DNA of 60,357 nucleotides, taken from Caldithrix sp. RBG_13_44_9 (lineage in GTDB: Bacteria; Calditrichota; Calditrichia; RBG-13-44-9). Shown here one piece after another: positions 27,534 through 35,832 of the stretch (positions within the stretch are counted from its first letter, which is position 1; each line of letters opens with the position of its first letter). The notes beneath the pieces were generated by a model. It did not search any database, was not told where the DNA came from, and saw only the letters and a list, made by a program, of their open reading frames with translations. The position numbers were made by a program, and so were the translations under genes. The DNA is taken from contig MESS01000079.1 of assembly GCA_001771055.1 (NCBI GenBank), positions 1-60,357 on the forward strand, written 5' to 3'.

Positions 27534-29189
27534 ATGTTCCAAAAAAGACTAAAAGAGATCAGGGTTATTCTTCATTCTATCGGTTTTAAATTGTTTTTAC
27601 TTTTATTTTTATTGCTGATCCTGCTCTTTGGGCTTTATGGCGTACTGTATTCTGTGAAACTCACTCAAATTTATGAGATCACTATTGGTCAAAGCGCCTA
27701 CCGCAATAGTGATTTAATCAAAAAATCACTTTATCGTCTGATGCTGAATAATCAGCGAGATGAATTATATAAAACTATTCTGATGTTCCAGGACGAACCC
27801 GGGGTAGAAGGGATCCGCATTTATAACAAAAAGGGAGAGATCAAGTTTTCCACCAAAACCTCTGAAACTGGACATATCGTCGATATGAAAGCTGAGGCCT
27901 GCTATGCCTGCCATGCCGCCGATAAACCCATAGAATCTTTGCCGACTAAAAAGAAAATTCGGATTTACCGGGCGGTGGAAGGAAAACGAATAATGGGATT
28001 GATAAATCCCATCCGTAACGCCCCGGAATGCTCCAACAATCCCTGTCACGCCCATCAACCTGATTTAACGATTTTAGGAGTGCTGGATGTTCGGATGTCT
28101 TTAGATGAATTGGATATGGTACTTTCTGAAACCCGCCTCACGGTCTATGTTATCACCATCGGAATCGTTATCTTGGCGATGATTTTATTTGCGGTGGTGG
28201 TTTATCTGTTTATTTATCGGCCTATCAGTACCCTCAAAACGGGTACGGTCCGGCTGGCTATCGGGGATTTAGATTACCGGATTAACATGCACCGGCGAGA
28301 TGAGTTTGGTATGTTAGCGCGTTCCTTTAATAATATGGGTGAGAATTTAAAAAGAGCCTATAATGAATTAAAGGAGTGGTCTTATCGATTAGCTGAGAGA
28401 GTGAATGAAAAGACCATTGAGCTGGAAGAGATCCACAAAAGTATGCTGCAAGTGGAAAAAATAACCTCTTTGGGAAAGATGGCGGCCTCAGTGGCTCATG
28501 AATTGAATAATCCGCTGGCTGGAATTGTTACCTATGCCAAGATTCTGGAAAAAAAGGTAAAGAACAATGTTCCTGCTGGCGAGCAGCAAGAAAAGATGAT
28601 AAAGGAACTCGAACTGATCCGTTCTGAATCCATGCGCTGCGGTAATATTGTCAGGAATTTATTGGCCTTTGCCCGTGGAAAGTCAGTCAATTTTCAGGAA
28701 GCACAACTGGAGGATATCATCAACCGGAGTGTGGACATCATGCGCCATCATATCCAGTTGGCAAAGGTTGAACTGGAAAAAAAGATATCGTTGCAGAATA
28801 AAAAAATATTTTGTGATCCGGATCAGTTGCTCCAGGCCTTTATTGCTCTCCAGGTGAATGCAGTCGAGGCTATGCCGCAAGGAGGTCAGTTAACAATCTC
28901 GGCTGAGGATATGGAACATCCTTCCGATCAAATCATTATCAGAATCCAGGATACCGGAGCAGGTATACCGGAGGAGTTGTTGGATAAGATTTTTGAACCA
29001 TTCTTTACTACTAAAAAGGACCAGAAAGGTGTCGGACTGGGTTTACCGGTGGTTTATGGAATCATTCAACGACATCATGGTAAAATCTGGGTGAAATCCA
29101 AGGCTGGGGTGGGAACAACTTTTTTCATTCAGATTCCGGTAAGGCTGGATAAAATAGAAAATCAAGATATAAAAGGTATTGAATTATGA
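27534..29189 (+). CDS. Membrane sensor histidine kinase with c-type-heme-like periplasmic domain
   Basis: 551 residues. TM1 is at about 18-40 and TM2 at about 203-227, enclosing a roughly 160-residue periplasmic domain. That domain holds a canonical heme c motif CYACH (Cys123, Cys126, His127) and a second motif with the spacing CX4CH (Cys166, Cys171, His172). HAMP is at about 228-280, then a coiled coil, HisKA with phospho-acceptor His322 (SVAHELNNPLAG), and HATPase_c (N-box ALQVNAVEAM, DTGAGIPEELL, GVGLGLPVVYG). The NtrB-like kinase core pairs with the NtrC-type regulator that overlaps it by 4 bases. Covalent heme would suit redox, O2, NO or CO sensing. The motifs are visible; heme binding and ligand are inference. 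Confidence 0.92.
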   Translation: MFQKRLKEIRVILHSIGFKLFLLLFLLLILLFGLYGVLYSVKLTQIYEITIGQSAYRNSDLIKKSLYRLMLNNQRDELYKTILMFQDEPGVEGIRIYNKKGEIKFSTKTSETGHIVDMKAEACYACHAADKPIESLPTKKKIRIYRAVEGKRIMGLINPIRNAPECSNNPCHAHQPDLTILGVLDVRMSLDELDMVLSETRLTVYVITIGIVILAMILFAVVVYLFIYRPISTLKTGTVRLAIGDLDYRINMHRRDEFGMLARSFNNMGENLKRAYNELKEWSYRLAERVNEKTIELEEIHKSMLQVEKITSLGKMAASVAHELNNPLAGIVTYAKILEKKVKNNVPAGEQQEKMIKELELIRSESMRCGNIVRNLLAFARGKSVNFQEAQLEDIINRSVDIMRHHIQLAKVELEKKISLQNKKIFCDPDQLLQAFIALQVNAVEAMPQGGQLTISAEDMEHPSDQIIIRIQDTGAGIPEELLDKIFEPFFTTKKDQKGVGLGLPVVYGIIQRHHGKIWVKSKAGVGTTFFIQIPVRLDKIENQDIKGIEL

Positions 29190-30526
29190 AACCTTACAAG
29201 ATATTAATAGTCGATGATGAGCTCTCGGTCAGGACTTCTTTGAATGAATGGTTTCTGGAGGATGGTTTCAAGGTGGAAACGGCTGAAAGCGCTGAAGATG
29301 CTCTTTATAAAATGCACCGGGGGCCATTCGATCTGATCCTTCTGGATATTAAGATGCCCGGGATGGATGGTATTACCCTGCAAAAGAAAATTAAAGAGAT
29401 CGATGCCGATGTTGTCATCATCATCATGACCGCCTATGCCTCGGTAGAAACAGCCGTAGAAGCTCTTAAGCTTGGCGCATTTGATTACGTCACCAAACCC
29501 TTCGATCCCGACGATCTTTCCCGCCTGGTTAGGAATGCTCTAAAACAGAAGGAACTTGCGGATGAGAATATTCAGTTGAAGGAAAAAATTACCGAGCTTG
29601 CCGGGGTCTCGAATATGGTTGGTGAGAGCGAAGGGATGAAAAGAGTATTAGAAATGGTGGATACGGTGGCAGAGACTGATTCGACGGTATTGATCCGCGG
29701 TGAAAGCGGTACGGGCAAGGAATTAATCGCCCGGGCTATTCACACCCGCAGTAAAAGAAGATATTTTCCAATCGTGGCGGTGAATTGCGGTGCCATCCCG
29801 GAAACCTTACTGGAAAGTGAATTGTTCGGCCATGAAAAGGGGGCCTTCACTGGAGCCCAGTACCGCCGGAAAGGTAAAATTGAACTGGCGAATGGCGGTA
29901 CTCTGTTTCTGGATGAAATTGGGGATATCAGTTCTCAGATGCAGGTTGATCTGCTGCGAGTGATTGAAAGTAAACGGTTTACCCGGGTTGGTGGGGGAGA
30001 TGAAATCCAGGTCGATTTCCGTTTGATTTGTGCTACCAATAAAAATCTGGAAAAATTGGTCGAGGAAGAAATTTTTCGGGAAGATTTATATTATCGGATA
30101 AACGTGTTTACCATCTTTATCCCTCCTCTGCGGGAACGCCGTTCGGATATACTCCTGCTGACGGAATTCTTCATTCAGAAATACTCCCGGACCATGGGCA
30201 AACCTGTGAAAAAAATATCTGCAGCTGCTCAGGAAATACTGCTGTCCCATCCCTGGCCGGGAAATGTACGGGAATTGGAAAATGCCATCGAACGGGCAAT
30301 GGTGGTGGGGAAGCATTCAGAAATTATGAGCGAAGATCTGCCGTTACATATCAATGAGCAGGAGAAGAAAAAGGATAATTTTATTAAACTGGACGACCTG
30401 GAAAAGCAGCATATTGAAAAGATCATTGCTGAAGCCAACGGAAATATTACCCGGGCTGCCAGTCTTCTGGGGATCGATCGGGTAACACTCTATAATAAAA
30501 TTAAAAAATACGGAATTAAAAGGTAA
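29186..30526 (+). CDS. NtrC-family sigma-54-dependent response regulator
   Basis: 446 residues. The receiver domain has phospho-acceptor Asp54 (LILLDIKMPGMDG) with DDE at 10-12. The AAA+ domain has Walker A GESGTGKE (172-179), the sigma-54 contact loop GAFTGA (219-224) and GTLFLDEIGD as Walker B. A Fis-type HTH lies at the C-terminus (ITRAASLLGIDRVTLYNKIKKYG). All residues for activating RNA polymerase-sigma-54 are present. ATGA overlap with the kinase gene indicates coupled translation. A likely target is the minus-strand operon at 31.2-34.7 kb, which has a sigma-54-like promoter. Confidence 0.95.
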   Translation: MKPYKILIVDDELSVRTSLNEWFLEDGFKVETAESAEDALYKMHRGPFDLILLDIKMPGMDGITLQKKIKEIDADVVIIIMTAYASVETAVEALKLGAFDYVTKPFDPDDLSRLVRNALKQKELADENIQLKEKITELAGVSNMVGESEGMKRVLEMVDTVAETDSTVLIRGESGTGKELIARAIHTRSKRRYFPIVAVNCGAIPETLLESELFGHEKGAFTGAQYRRKGKIELANGGTLFLDEIGDISSQMQVDLLRVIESKRFTRVGGGDEIQVDFRLICATNKNLEKLVEEEIFREDLYYRINVFTIFIPPLRERRSDILLLTEFFIQKYSRTMGKPVKKISAAAQEILLSHPWPGNVRELENAIERAMVVGKHSEIMSEDLPLHINEQEKKKDNFIKLDDLEKQHIEKIIAEANGNITRAASLLGIDRVTLYNKIKKYGIKR

Positions 30527-31075
30527 TTGAATAAACAGATATATCTGGCTTTTATTAATGGACATTTTCCGCCAGATTGGAAAAATCTGGCAACTGATCT
30601 GCGTCACTGTCTGCCTTTTACCTTCGAGATCCTGTCGCTGAAAGTGAACCTACGGCTATTTCACTCTGCCGACCGGCATCAATATCACTCCACTTTACTT
30701 TTAGGACATCTCTTGAAAAATTTGCCCGAGCAGGGTGAGAAGATAATTGGAATTACCGATGTGGATATCTATATTCCAATTTTGACTTTTTTATTTGGGG
30801 AGGCTCAATTGAATGGAAGAGGAGCAGTGGTATCTACTTATCGGCTGAATACTGTATTCTATGGCCTACCCAGAAATGATAAATTACTGTATGACCGAAC
30901 TCTGAAAGAGATCATGCATGAATTAGGACATACTTTTGGTCTGGTCCATTGTGCAGACTTTGAATGTGTGATGAATTCATCTACCTATGTTGAAAACATT
31001 GATCTTAAGCAGGCATTTTTCTGTCAATCCTGCCAGGATAAAATGGGGATCACCTGTGATAAACGAACAACCTGA
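30527..31075 (+). CDS. amzA: Archaemetzincin-like zinc peptidase (M54 family)
   Basis: 182 residues. The signature is nearly complete: HELGHTFGLVHC followed by x4-C-x-M, then a CQSC pair about 17 residues on, which is the archaemetzincin pattern of a metzincin site plus a second structural zinc. It starts at TTG directly after the regulator stop codon with no gap, so it is probably translated by coupling. M54 proteins are found in archaea and patchily in bacteria; their substrates are unknown. Whether it belongs functionally to the two-component system is open. Confidence 0.88.
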   Translation: MNKQIYLAFINGHFPPDWKNLATDLRHCLPFTFEILSLKVNLRLFHSADRHQYHSTLLLGHLLKNLPEQGEKIIGITDVDIYIPILTFLFGEAQLNGRGAVVSTYRLNTVFYGLPRNDKLLYDRTLKEIMHELGHTFGLVHCADFECVMNSSTYVENIDLKQAFFCQSCQDKMGITCDKRTT

Positions 31076-31219
31076 AAGGAAAAATTGTGTGCAGGGAGAT
31101 TTATTGGTCTTAAAGAATCGATCAGATCAATTTCTTAGAAGCTGCTGCTAATTTATTAAACAAAAATTTTGGCCACACCTGTACAGCTATTTTTTTGCGT
31201 TAGTAAATATGATCACCGT

Positions 31220-32029
31220 TTACTTCCGGATAAATAAATCATGAATAAATTCCCGGAAGAGTTTGCTTCCCATAATTTTTTCCAGATTCTGCTCCATCGC
31301 CCCGCCATCGCCTAATGTTAATCCGATATTCTCAGGTTGATGATCTCCCACGCTGCGCTGGAGATAGGTTTTAATACCGGATATCTTCTTCTGATAATTT
31401 TCTATTCCCCCGGTTGAATAACTTTTCCGTTTAAGATCCACTGCCAGATCTTTTGATTTTATCTTCAGGATAAAGGTGTCATCCGATAACGGATCAGCTG
31501 AGACATTCACATTCAAGGGATAGGACGGATTTACAGCGGCAATTTCACCTTTTACCGGGGCATATAAGGGAATCATTATTTCTCCACGAACCAGCCAAGC
31601 CATGAGTTGTCCATACTGAATATGTTCTCCCAGTTGAGGAAGAATGCACCGGTCTAATGGATATAATATTTTTAAACTCAGATTGTCAATTCCGATTTGT
31701 ACCTGATCGGATTCTTCAGGCTTAAACCAGAAATGAGAGGAATGATAAAAGCGATCTAAATGTATTTTGCATCCCTCCAGCAATTTATTCAGGCAGGCGT
31801 TCACCATCTGATTGGTATTTTCGGTAAAATTGGAGGCAACTATTTCAGAATGCTCGTTGTGTTGAGTCGTGCTGGAATGTTCGGTTCCCTGCATCGCATG
31901 GTGAAATTCACAGTGTTCACAGTTGAAATCCAGATCGCAGAGTTTGTAATTGACCAGGCCAGCGGACATCCAAACACATTTAAGATCATTGCTGTTTTTA
32001 TCTGAGTAAACTGGCATTATTGAACCCAC
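31220..32029 (-). CDS. GcvH-like protein with N-terminal Cys/His motif, lipoyl lysine replaced
   Basis: 269 residues. The N-terminal part has C-x5-C-x2-C (Cys31, Cys37, Cys40) followed by His43, 44, 51, 57 and 60. The central part (about 110-195) is a glycine-cleavage H-protein fold: IGIDNLSLKILYPL, GEHIQYGQLMAWL, LYAPVKGEIAAVN and ILKIKS line up with GcvH. Aligned without gaps around YAPV, the lipoylated Lys position is Glu150, so it cannot be a normal lipoyl carrier. It is the last gene of an operon; the GTG start overlaps the NrfD stop, and an ATG at 32017 is an alternative. A role in complex assembly or sensing is inference. Confidence 0.8.
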   Translation of the reverse strand: MGSIMPVYSDKNSNDLKCVWMSAGLVNYKLCDLDFNCEHCEFHHAMQGTEHSSTTQHNEHSEIVASNFTENTNQMVNACLNKLLEGCKIHLDRFYHSSHFWFKPEESDQVQIGIDNLSLKILYPLDRCILPQLGEHIQYGQLMAWLVRGEIMIPLYAPVKGEIAAVNPSYPLNVNVSADPLSDDTFILKIKSKDLAVDLKRKSYSTGGIENYQKKISGIKTYLQRSVGDHQPENIGLTLGDGGAMEQNLEKIMGSKLFREFIHDLFIRK

Positions 32030-33243
32030 TAATTTGATATTTTCTCTTTTTGGAGTTGATGGTTCTCTACCTTCCGAATTTTTATTTGTTTGCGATAGGG
32101 TATTTCAATATGATCTTTTTTCTCAAAAATAGGCAGATATTTAACGGCCATTCGGAAAGCTGCAAAACCTAAAGCTACGATCATTAAAGTCACGCTGATT
32201 TCCATCCAGGATGGGAAATAATCAGCTTGGGCGTAGGATTCCATTCCGGTGATGGCGATGTTCAGGCGGTTCATGATGAAGCCAAGAATGACCATCAGAA
32301 CCCCGCCGAACAGCGTTTTTTCGCTTTGGCGAATTTTAGGGATGGCTAAGATGATCATCGGGAGAACCACCCCCAGCAAAATTTCAGCCCAGAAAAAATA
32401 GGTCTCAGTTCGGTTAATGAACATGAAAGACCATGCATCCCGGCGGGCAAAATCCTGCAGTTTTAGCAGGGCATAGAGCGACAGTACAAATACCATTACC
32501 CGCGCCAATTCAGAGACCAGGGATTTCTCGAGATGTTTATTGAAAGCTCTGGCACTCAGGAATGATTCGAAAATAACCATGGCAAAACCTACTGCAACCG
32601 CTGATATGAAAAAAAGAACCGGCAGCAGGGGAGAGTACCACAATGGATATAGTTTTTCCGGAACGATCAGATACAACGAGCCTAAAGAAGACTGGTGCAA
32701 AGTGGAAAATATTACACCCAGAATAACCAGCGGTATAAGGAAATTGCGGATGATTTTTAACAATTTATTCCAGCGTAATTTTTCTAAGACTACCGGACTG
32801 AATTCCAATGCCAGAACGGTGGTATAGAGCATAACGCACCATCCTACCTCGAACATCACTGAATGGGGATTCCACATGATAATCGGATGCCAGATCCGGT
32901 AAGGCCTACCCAGATCAAAAAGGATAGCAATGATAACTATCAGGTAGCCCAGAAATGCAGTCAGAATAGCGGGACGTACTATGGGTTTGAATTTTTTAAT
33001 ATTGAAGATGTATACAATAGCTGCCAAAGTAAAACCGCCGGCAGCCAGACCAACCCCACAAAGGACATCAAATCCAATCCATAATCCCCAGGGAAACTGA
33101 TCACTTAAGTTGGTGGCAGTTCCTAAACCATAGAAGAATCTAACAAAGGTGGAATACATTCCCAGAATAAGCAGAACGATAAATACTCCTTTCCAGAAGG
33201 TCAGTCGAAAATGAAACCGGGAAGCCAGAGTGTAAGCATTCAT
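32029..33243 (-). CDS. NrfD/PsrC-family quinone-interacting membrane subunit
   Basis: 404 residues with about ten predicted membrane helices, for example GVFIVLLILGMYSTFVRFFY, LAAGGFTLAAIVYIF, AILTAFLGYLIVIIAILFDLG and VMFVLSLYALLK. The loop LGRPYRIWHP and the segment WNPHSVMFEVGWCVMLY are typical of the NrfD/HybB/DsrP/QrcD group, which exchange electrons with the menaquinone pool. It overlaps the ferredoxin gene by one base upstream and the GcvH-like gene by one base downstream. No molybdopterin or cytochrome catalytic subunit is encoded with it. Confidence 0.92.
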   Translation of the reverse strand: MNAYTLASRFHFRLTFWKGVFIVLLILGMYSTFVRFFYGLGTATNLSDQFPWGLWIGFDVLCGVGLAAGGFTLAAIVYIFNIKKFKPIVRPAILTAFLGYLIVIIAILFDLGRPYRIWHPIIMWNPHSVMFEVGWCVMLYTTVLALEFSPVVLEKLRWNKLLKIIRNFLIPLVILGVIFSTLHQSSLGSLYLIVPEKLYPLWYSPLLPVLFFISAVAVGFAMVIFESFLSARAFNKHLEKSLVSELARVMVFVLSLYALLKLQDFARRDAWSFMFINRTETYFFWAEILLGVVLPMIILAIPKIRQSEKTLFGGVLMVILGFIMNRLNIAITGMESYAQADYFPSWMEISVTLMIVALGFAAFRMAVKYLPIFEKKDHIEIPYRKQIKIRKVENHQLQKEKISN

Positions 33244-34013
33244 TAATTTTCCTCCTCTATCTGTGCACCGTCCTGATCCACTGGAATTTCCTGCAGTTTG
33301 ATTCTGCGGTTAATAATCCAGGATAATCCGAACAAGAATACTCCGCTGAATGCGACTACATTAGGGATTTCTTTCATCACCTGCCAGGTGAGTTTGGAGA
33401 AAGCCTCCTGGAAGTTTTTGGTTTTGAAACCCAGATCAGCCAGTGAAACTGAAGAAATGATAAAGACCGAAGTTCCCCCGGCTTCATTTAATCCATAGAT
33501 ATATGGATGGTATTTGTCTTTTTCCTGTTTTATCCGCTCCTGGGCGATTTGTATCAATCCTTCCTTTTGACCGAATAAAGTGGCGCCAGTGGGACAGGCC
33601 TCGGCACAAGCCGGAATTTTTCCTTCTTTGATGCGCTGATAGCACATGGTACATTTTTTTACCAGGGGCAGCGATTTGTTCCATTCAAATTTGGGAACAT
33701 CAAATGGACAGGCGATAATACAATACCTGCACCCCATGCATTTGTTTTCGTGATAAATTACCGGTCCCTCCGCTGTCTTCTCGAATGCACCCACCGGACA
33801 TACAGATCTGCAGGTGGGATCTTCGCAATGCATGCACATCCTGCGGTAATAAATATCCTGATCTGCTATGGTTTTGTTATTAACAACAGTATATCTTTCG
33901 GCAGAGAGTTCATAACTGTCATTCCTGGGAAGTTGATTCGTTTCCTGACAGGCCTCCATACAGGCCTCGCAGCCTATGCAAAGAGTGGTGTCGATGAGAA
34001 AGCCGTAACTCAT
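33243..34013 (-). CDS. Ferredoxin-type subunit with four [4Fe-4S] motifs and C-terminal membrane anchor
   Basis: 256 residues from the ATG at 34013, which has a GGAGAT RBS; an in-frame start at 34034 lacks one. Sixteen cysteines form four cluster motifs of the DmsB/PsrB/HybA type: Cys12-15-18-22, 60-63-68-72, 92-95-98-102 and 121-124-136-140. A hydrophobic helix near 215-240 (VVAFSGVFLFGLSWII) anchors it. No twin-arginine signal is seen, so the soluble part may face the cytoplasm. It should pass electrons to or from the NrfD subunit encoded next. Confidence 0.93.
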   Translation of the reverse strand: MSYGFLIDTTLCIGCEACMEACQETNQLPRNDSYELSAERYTVVNNKTIADQDIYYRRMCMHCEDPTCRSVCPVGAFEKTAEGPVIYHENKCMGCRYCIIACPFDVPKFEWNKSLPLVKKCTMCYQRIKEGKIPACAEACPTGATLFGQKEGLIQIAQERIKQEKDKYHPYIYGLNEAGGTSVFIISSVSLADLGFKTKNFQEAFSKLTWQVMKEIPNVVAFSGVFLFGLSWIINRRIKLQEIPVDQDGAQIEEEN

Positions 34014-34081
34014 TATATCTCCTGTATTAAGCAACCTTTAGCTGTTTACCAGAGCAATAGAAGCGATTCTGGAAATTGTGC

Positions 34082-34744
34082 CTATTTCTGTTTGCAGAAG
34101 TCATTTTCGAATTTTTCCCAGGTTTTCTCATCAAACTGGGACAGGATTCCAAAGGGAAGATCACCGCCATCAGCCATGGTTATTCCCATGTCGGTTTGAG
34201 TGACGCTTTCCTGGAAAAACTTTTTCATCTGAGCATACTTTTCATTCATCCAATTTTTTGCTTTTTCAGCGAGCATCCAATTGGGCACTTCAGCCGCAAC
34301 ATTTTCCGGCTTCATACTATAGATCCAGTTCTGACTGACCATCTCGACGGTTGAGTCTTCCATCACCCGGTTATTCAAACCAGTTATAGTACCGCTGATA
34401 GGTGCTATAACATCTAGTATTTTTTCACCCTTATGGATCTTCAAAAGAGTATCGCCCTTCTTTACTCCCTGCCCATTTTTCAGCATTTCAATTTCATCCG
34501 GCTCACCGATGAGTCCTAAGATGACCGGATGAATTCCCATGAGCAGATTTCCGCTGTCCAATAATTTAGTCCAGGTGAAAGAGGGTTGCAGGAAGACCCC
34601 GTCTGGCAGATATGATAGTACCTGAGACAAAGCCACCTTTCCGGGAAAGGCCTGGGATAAAACGCCCACTTTTTTCCGTTTTTGGATTGAATAATCAATC
34701 GCAATGAAAAGCAAGATGGTTAAAATTACCATTAATACGACCAT
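34082..34744 (-). CDS. Membrane-anchored GcvH-like protein, lipoyl lysine replaced
   Basis: 220 residues. An N-terminal membrane helix (MVVLMVILTILLFIAIDYSI) is followed by an H-protein-like domain at about 70-150: HPVILGLIGEPDEIEML, GVKKGDTLLKIHKGEK and VIAPISGTITGLN. By ungapped alignment around the AP(I/V)SG turn, the lipoyl-Lys position is Glu107, matching the change in the second GcvH-like protein of the operon. A charged helical C-terminus follows. It is the first gene of the operon, with an AAAGGAG RBS and a sigma-54-like element about 50 bases upstream. I infer it is a structural partner of the ferredoxin/NrfD pair. Confidence 0.8.
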   Translation of the reverse strand: MVVLMVILTILLFIAIDYSIQKRKKVGVLSQAFPGKVALSQVLSYLPDGVFLQPSFTWTKLLDSGNLLMGIHPVILGLIGEPDEIEMLKNGQGVKKGDTLLKIHKGEKILDVIAPISGTITGLNNRVMEDSTVEMVSQNWIYSMKPENVAAEVPNWMLAEKAKNWMNEKYAQMKKFFQESVTQTDMGITMADGGDLPFGILSQFDEKTWEKFENDFCKQK

Positions 34745-34794
34745 TTTAAACTCCTTTTTTTTGATATTAAATAATAAAGTTCACTAAAATATAA

Positions 34795-34810
34795 TTCAAT
34801 TTTGGTGCCA
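34795..34810 (-). promoter_or_regulatory. Sigma-54-like (-24/-12) promoter of the GcvH-like/ferredoxin/NrfD operon
   Basis: Read on the minus strand the sequence is TGGCACCAAAATTGAA. Against the sigma-54 consensus (TGGCAC, N5, TTGC) the -24 box is perfect and the spacing right. The -12 box is TTGA instead of TTGC, one mismatch at a well conserved base. The predicted start would lie about 12 bases downstream, about 40 bases before the ATG at 34744. A sigma-54 activator gene sits 4 kb away, facing this operon. Confidence 0.6.
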
Positions 34811-35166
34811 CAATTTGGAGACTACCATCATAAGTAATTGTAATTATGGCAGATAAAAAAAATATTGATTTAATTTAAGGGGTTTAGAGCAGAGGAGAAA
34901 ATGCTGAATTAATATACAGAAATACAAAGATAAATTTAAAATAGTGTTTAAGTTAAGTAATTACATATGCCTAGAAAACGTTGAATTATTAAACATGAAC
35001 AGTAGAATATATTTACATACAGTTTAGAAAATGTATAAAGGAATTATACATTGTAAATTAAATGATTATCAAAGTATGGCTGACAATTGGGTCAGATTGT
35101 GAAAATTTGCCACAAATTAGAAGTAAAATATCCAAAAATGGGAAATATATATGGGCATTGCTACGG
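34811..35166. other. AT-rich intergenic region upstream of the sigma-54-like promoter
   Basis: About 356 bases with no credible gene. The one structured element I noticed is an inverted repeat CTGAC-N6-GTCAG at 35080-35095, about 270 bases upstream of the promoter, which could be an activator site but may be chance. Confidence 0.5.
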
Positions 35167-35817
35167 TTAAAATGGTTTATTCCGCCGGAATATGTCGCGG
35201 AAAAAATTTTGCCCAATTCTTGAGTGCCGGTATTTATATCTTAAGTAAAAGAATCCGACTACCATTCCTCCCAGGTGGGCGGCATGAGCGATACCGGTCT
35301 GTGCCTGATTGTAGGCCGAAAAGAATTCCAGAGCGCCTAAAATTAAAGCCAGATATTTCATTTTTATCGGGAACAGAAAATACATATACACGTATCGATC
35401 GGGAAAAAATAAGGCATAAGCTGCCAGAATCCCATAAATAGCACCCGATGCCCCAATGGTCGGAATAATAGAGCCCCAGCTGAATAATGCCGTGCACAAA
35501 CCGGCAGCAATTCCGGTTGAAAAATAGTATTTCAAAAATTCTTTGGTTCCCCAAATTTCCTCTAGTCCAACCCCAAACATCCAGAGTGCAAACATGTTGA
35601 AAAATATATGACTGAATCCGCCATGTAAAAACATATAGGTGACAAATTGCCAGATAAAATAATGATTGAAGGCTAGCAGAGGTATCAGTCCAAATAACCG
35701 GACCATGGTTTCATTCAAGGCAGGAGCTAAAAACTGTAACAGAAAAACGGCAATATTGGCAAATAGCAGATTTTTTACTGCTGGAGATATCATCCCAGAA
35801 CCGGATTGATTATACAT
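35167..35817 (-). CDS. Rhomboid-family intramembrane serine protease
   Basis: 216 residues and about six membrane helices. Catalytic residues are visible: GASGAIYG with Ser124, and the His of the last catalytic helix in AHLGGMVVG (His181). The HGGFSHIFFNMF segment (65-76) is the conserved L1/TM2 motif, and the WR-like loop is represented by the GLEEIWG region. It cleaves membrane-embedded helices; the substrate is unknown. It lies 15 bases downstream of proS on the same strand. Confidence 0.93.
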   Translation of the reverse strand: MYNQSGSGMISPAVKNLLFANIAVFLLQFLAPALNETMVRLFGLIPLLAFNHYFIWQFVTYMFLHGGFSHIFFNMFALWMFGVGLEEIWGTKEFLKYYFSTGIAAGLCTALFSWGSIIPTIGASGAIYGILAAYALFFPDRYVYMYFLFPIKMKYLALILGALEFFSAYNQAQTGIAHAAHLGGMVVGFFYLRYKYRHSRIGQNFFRDIFRRNKPF

Positions 35818-35832
35818 AGTATGTTCCCGATT

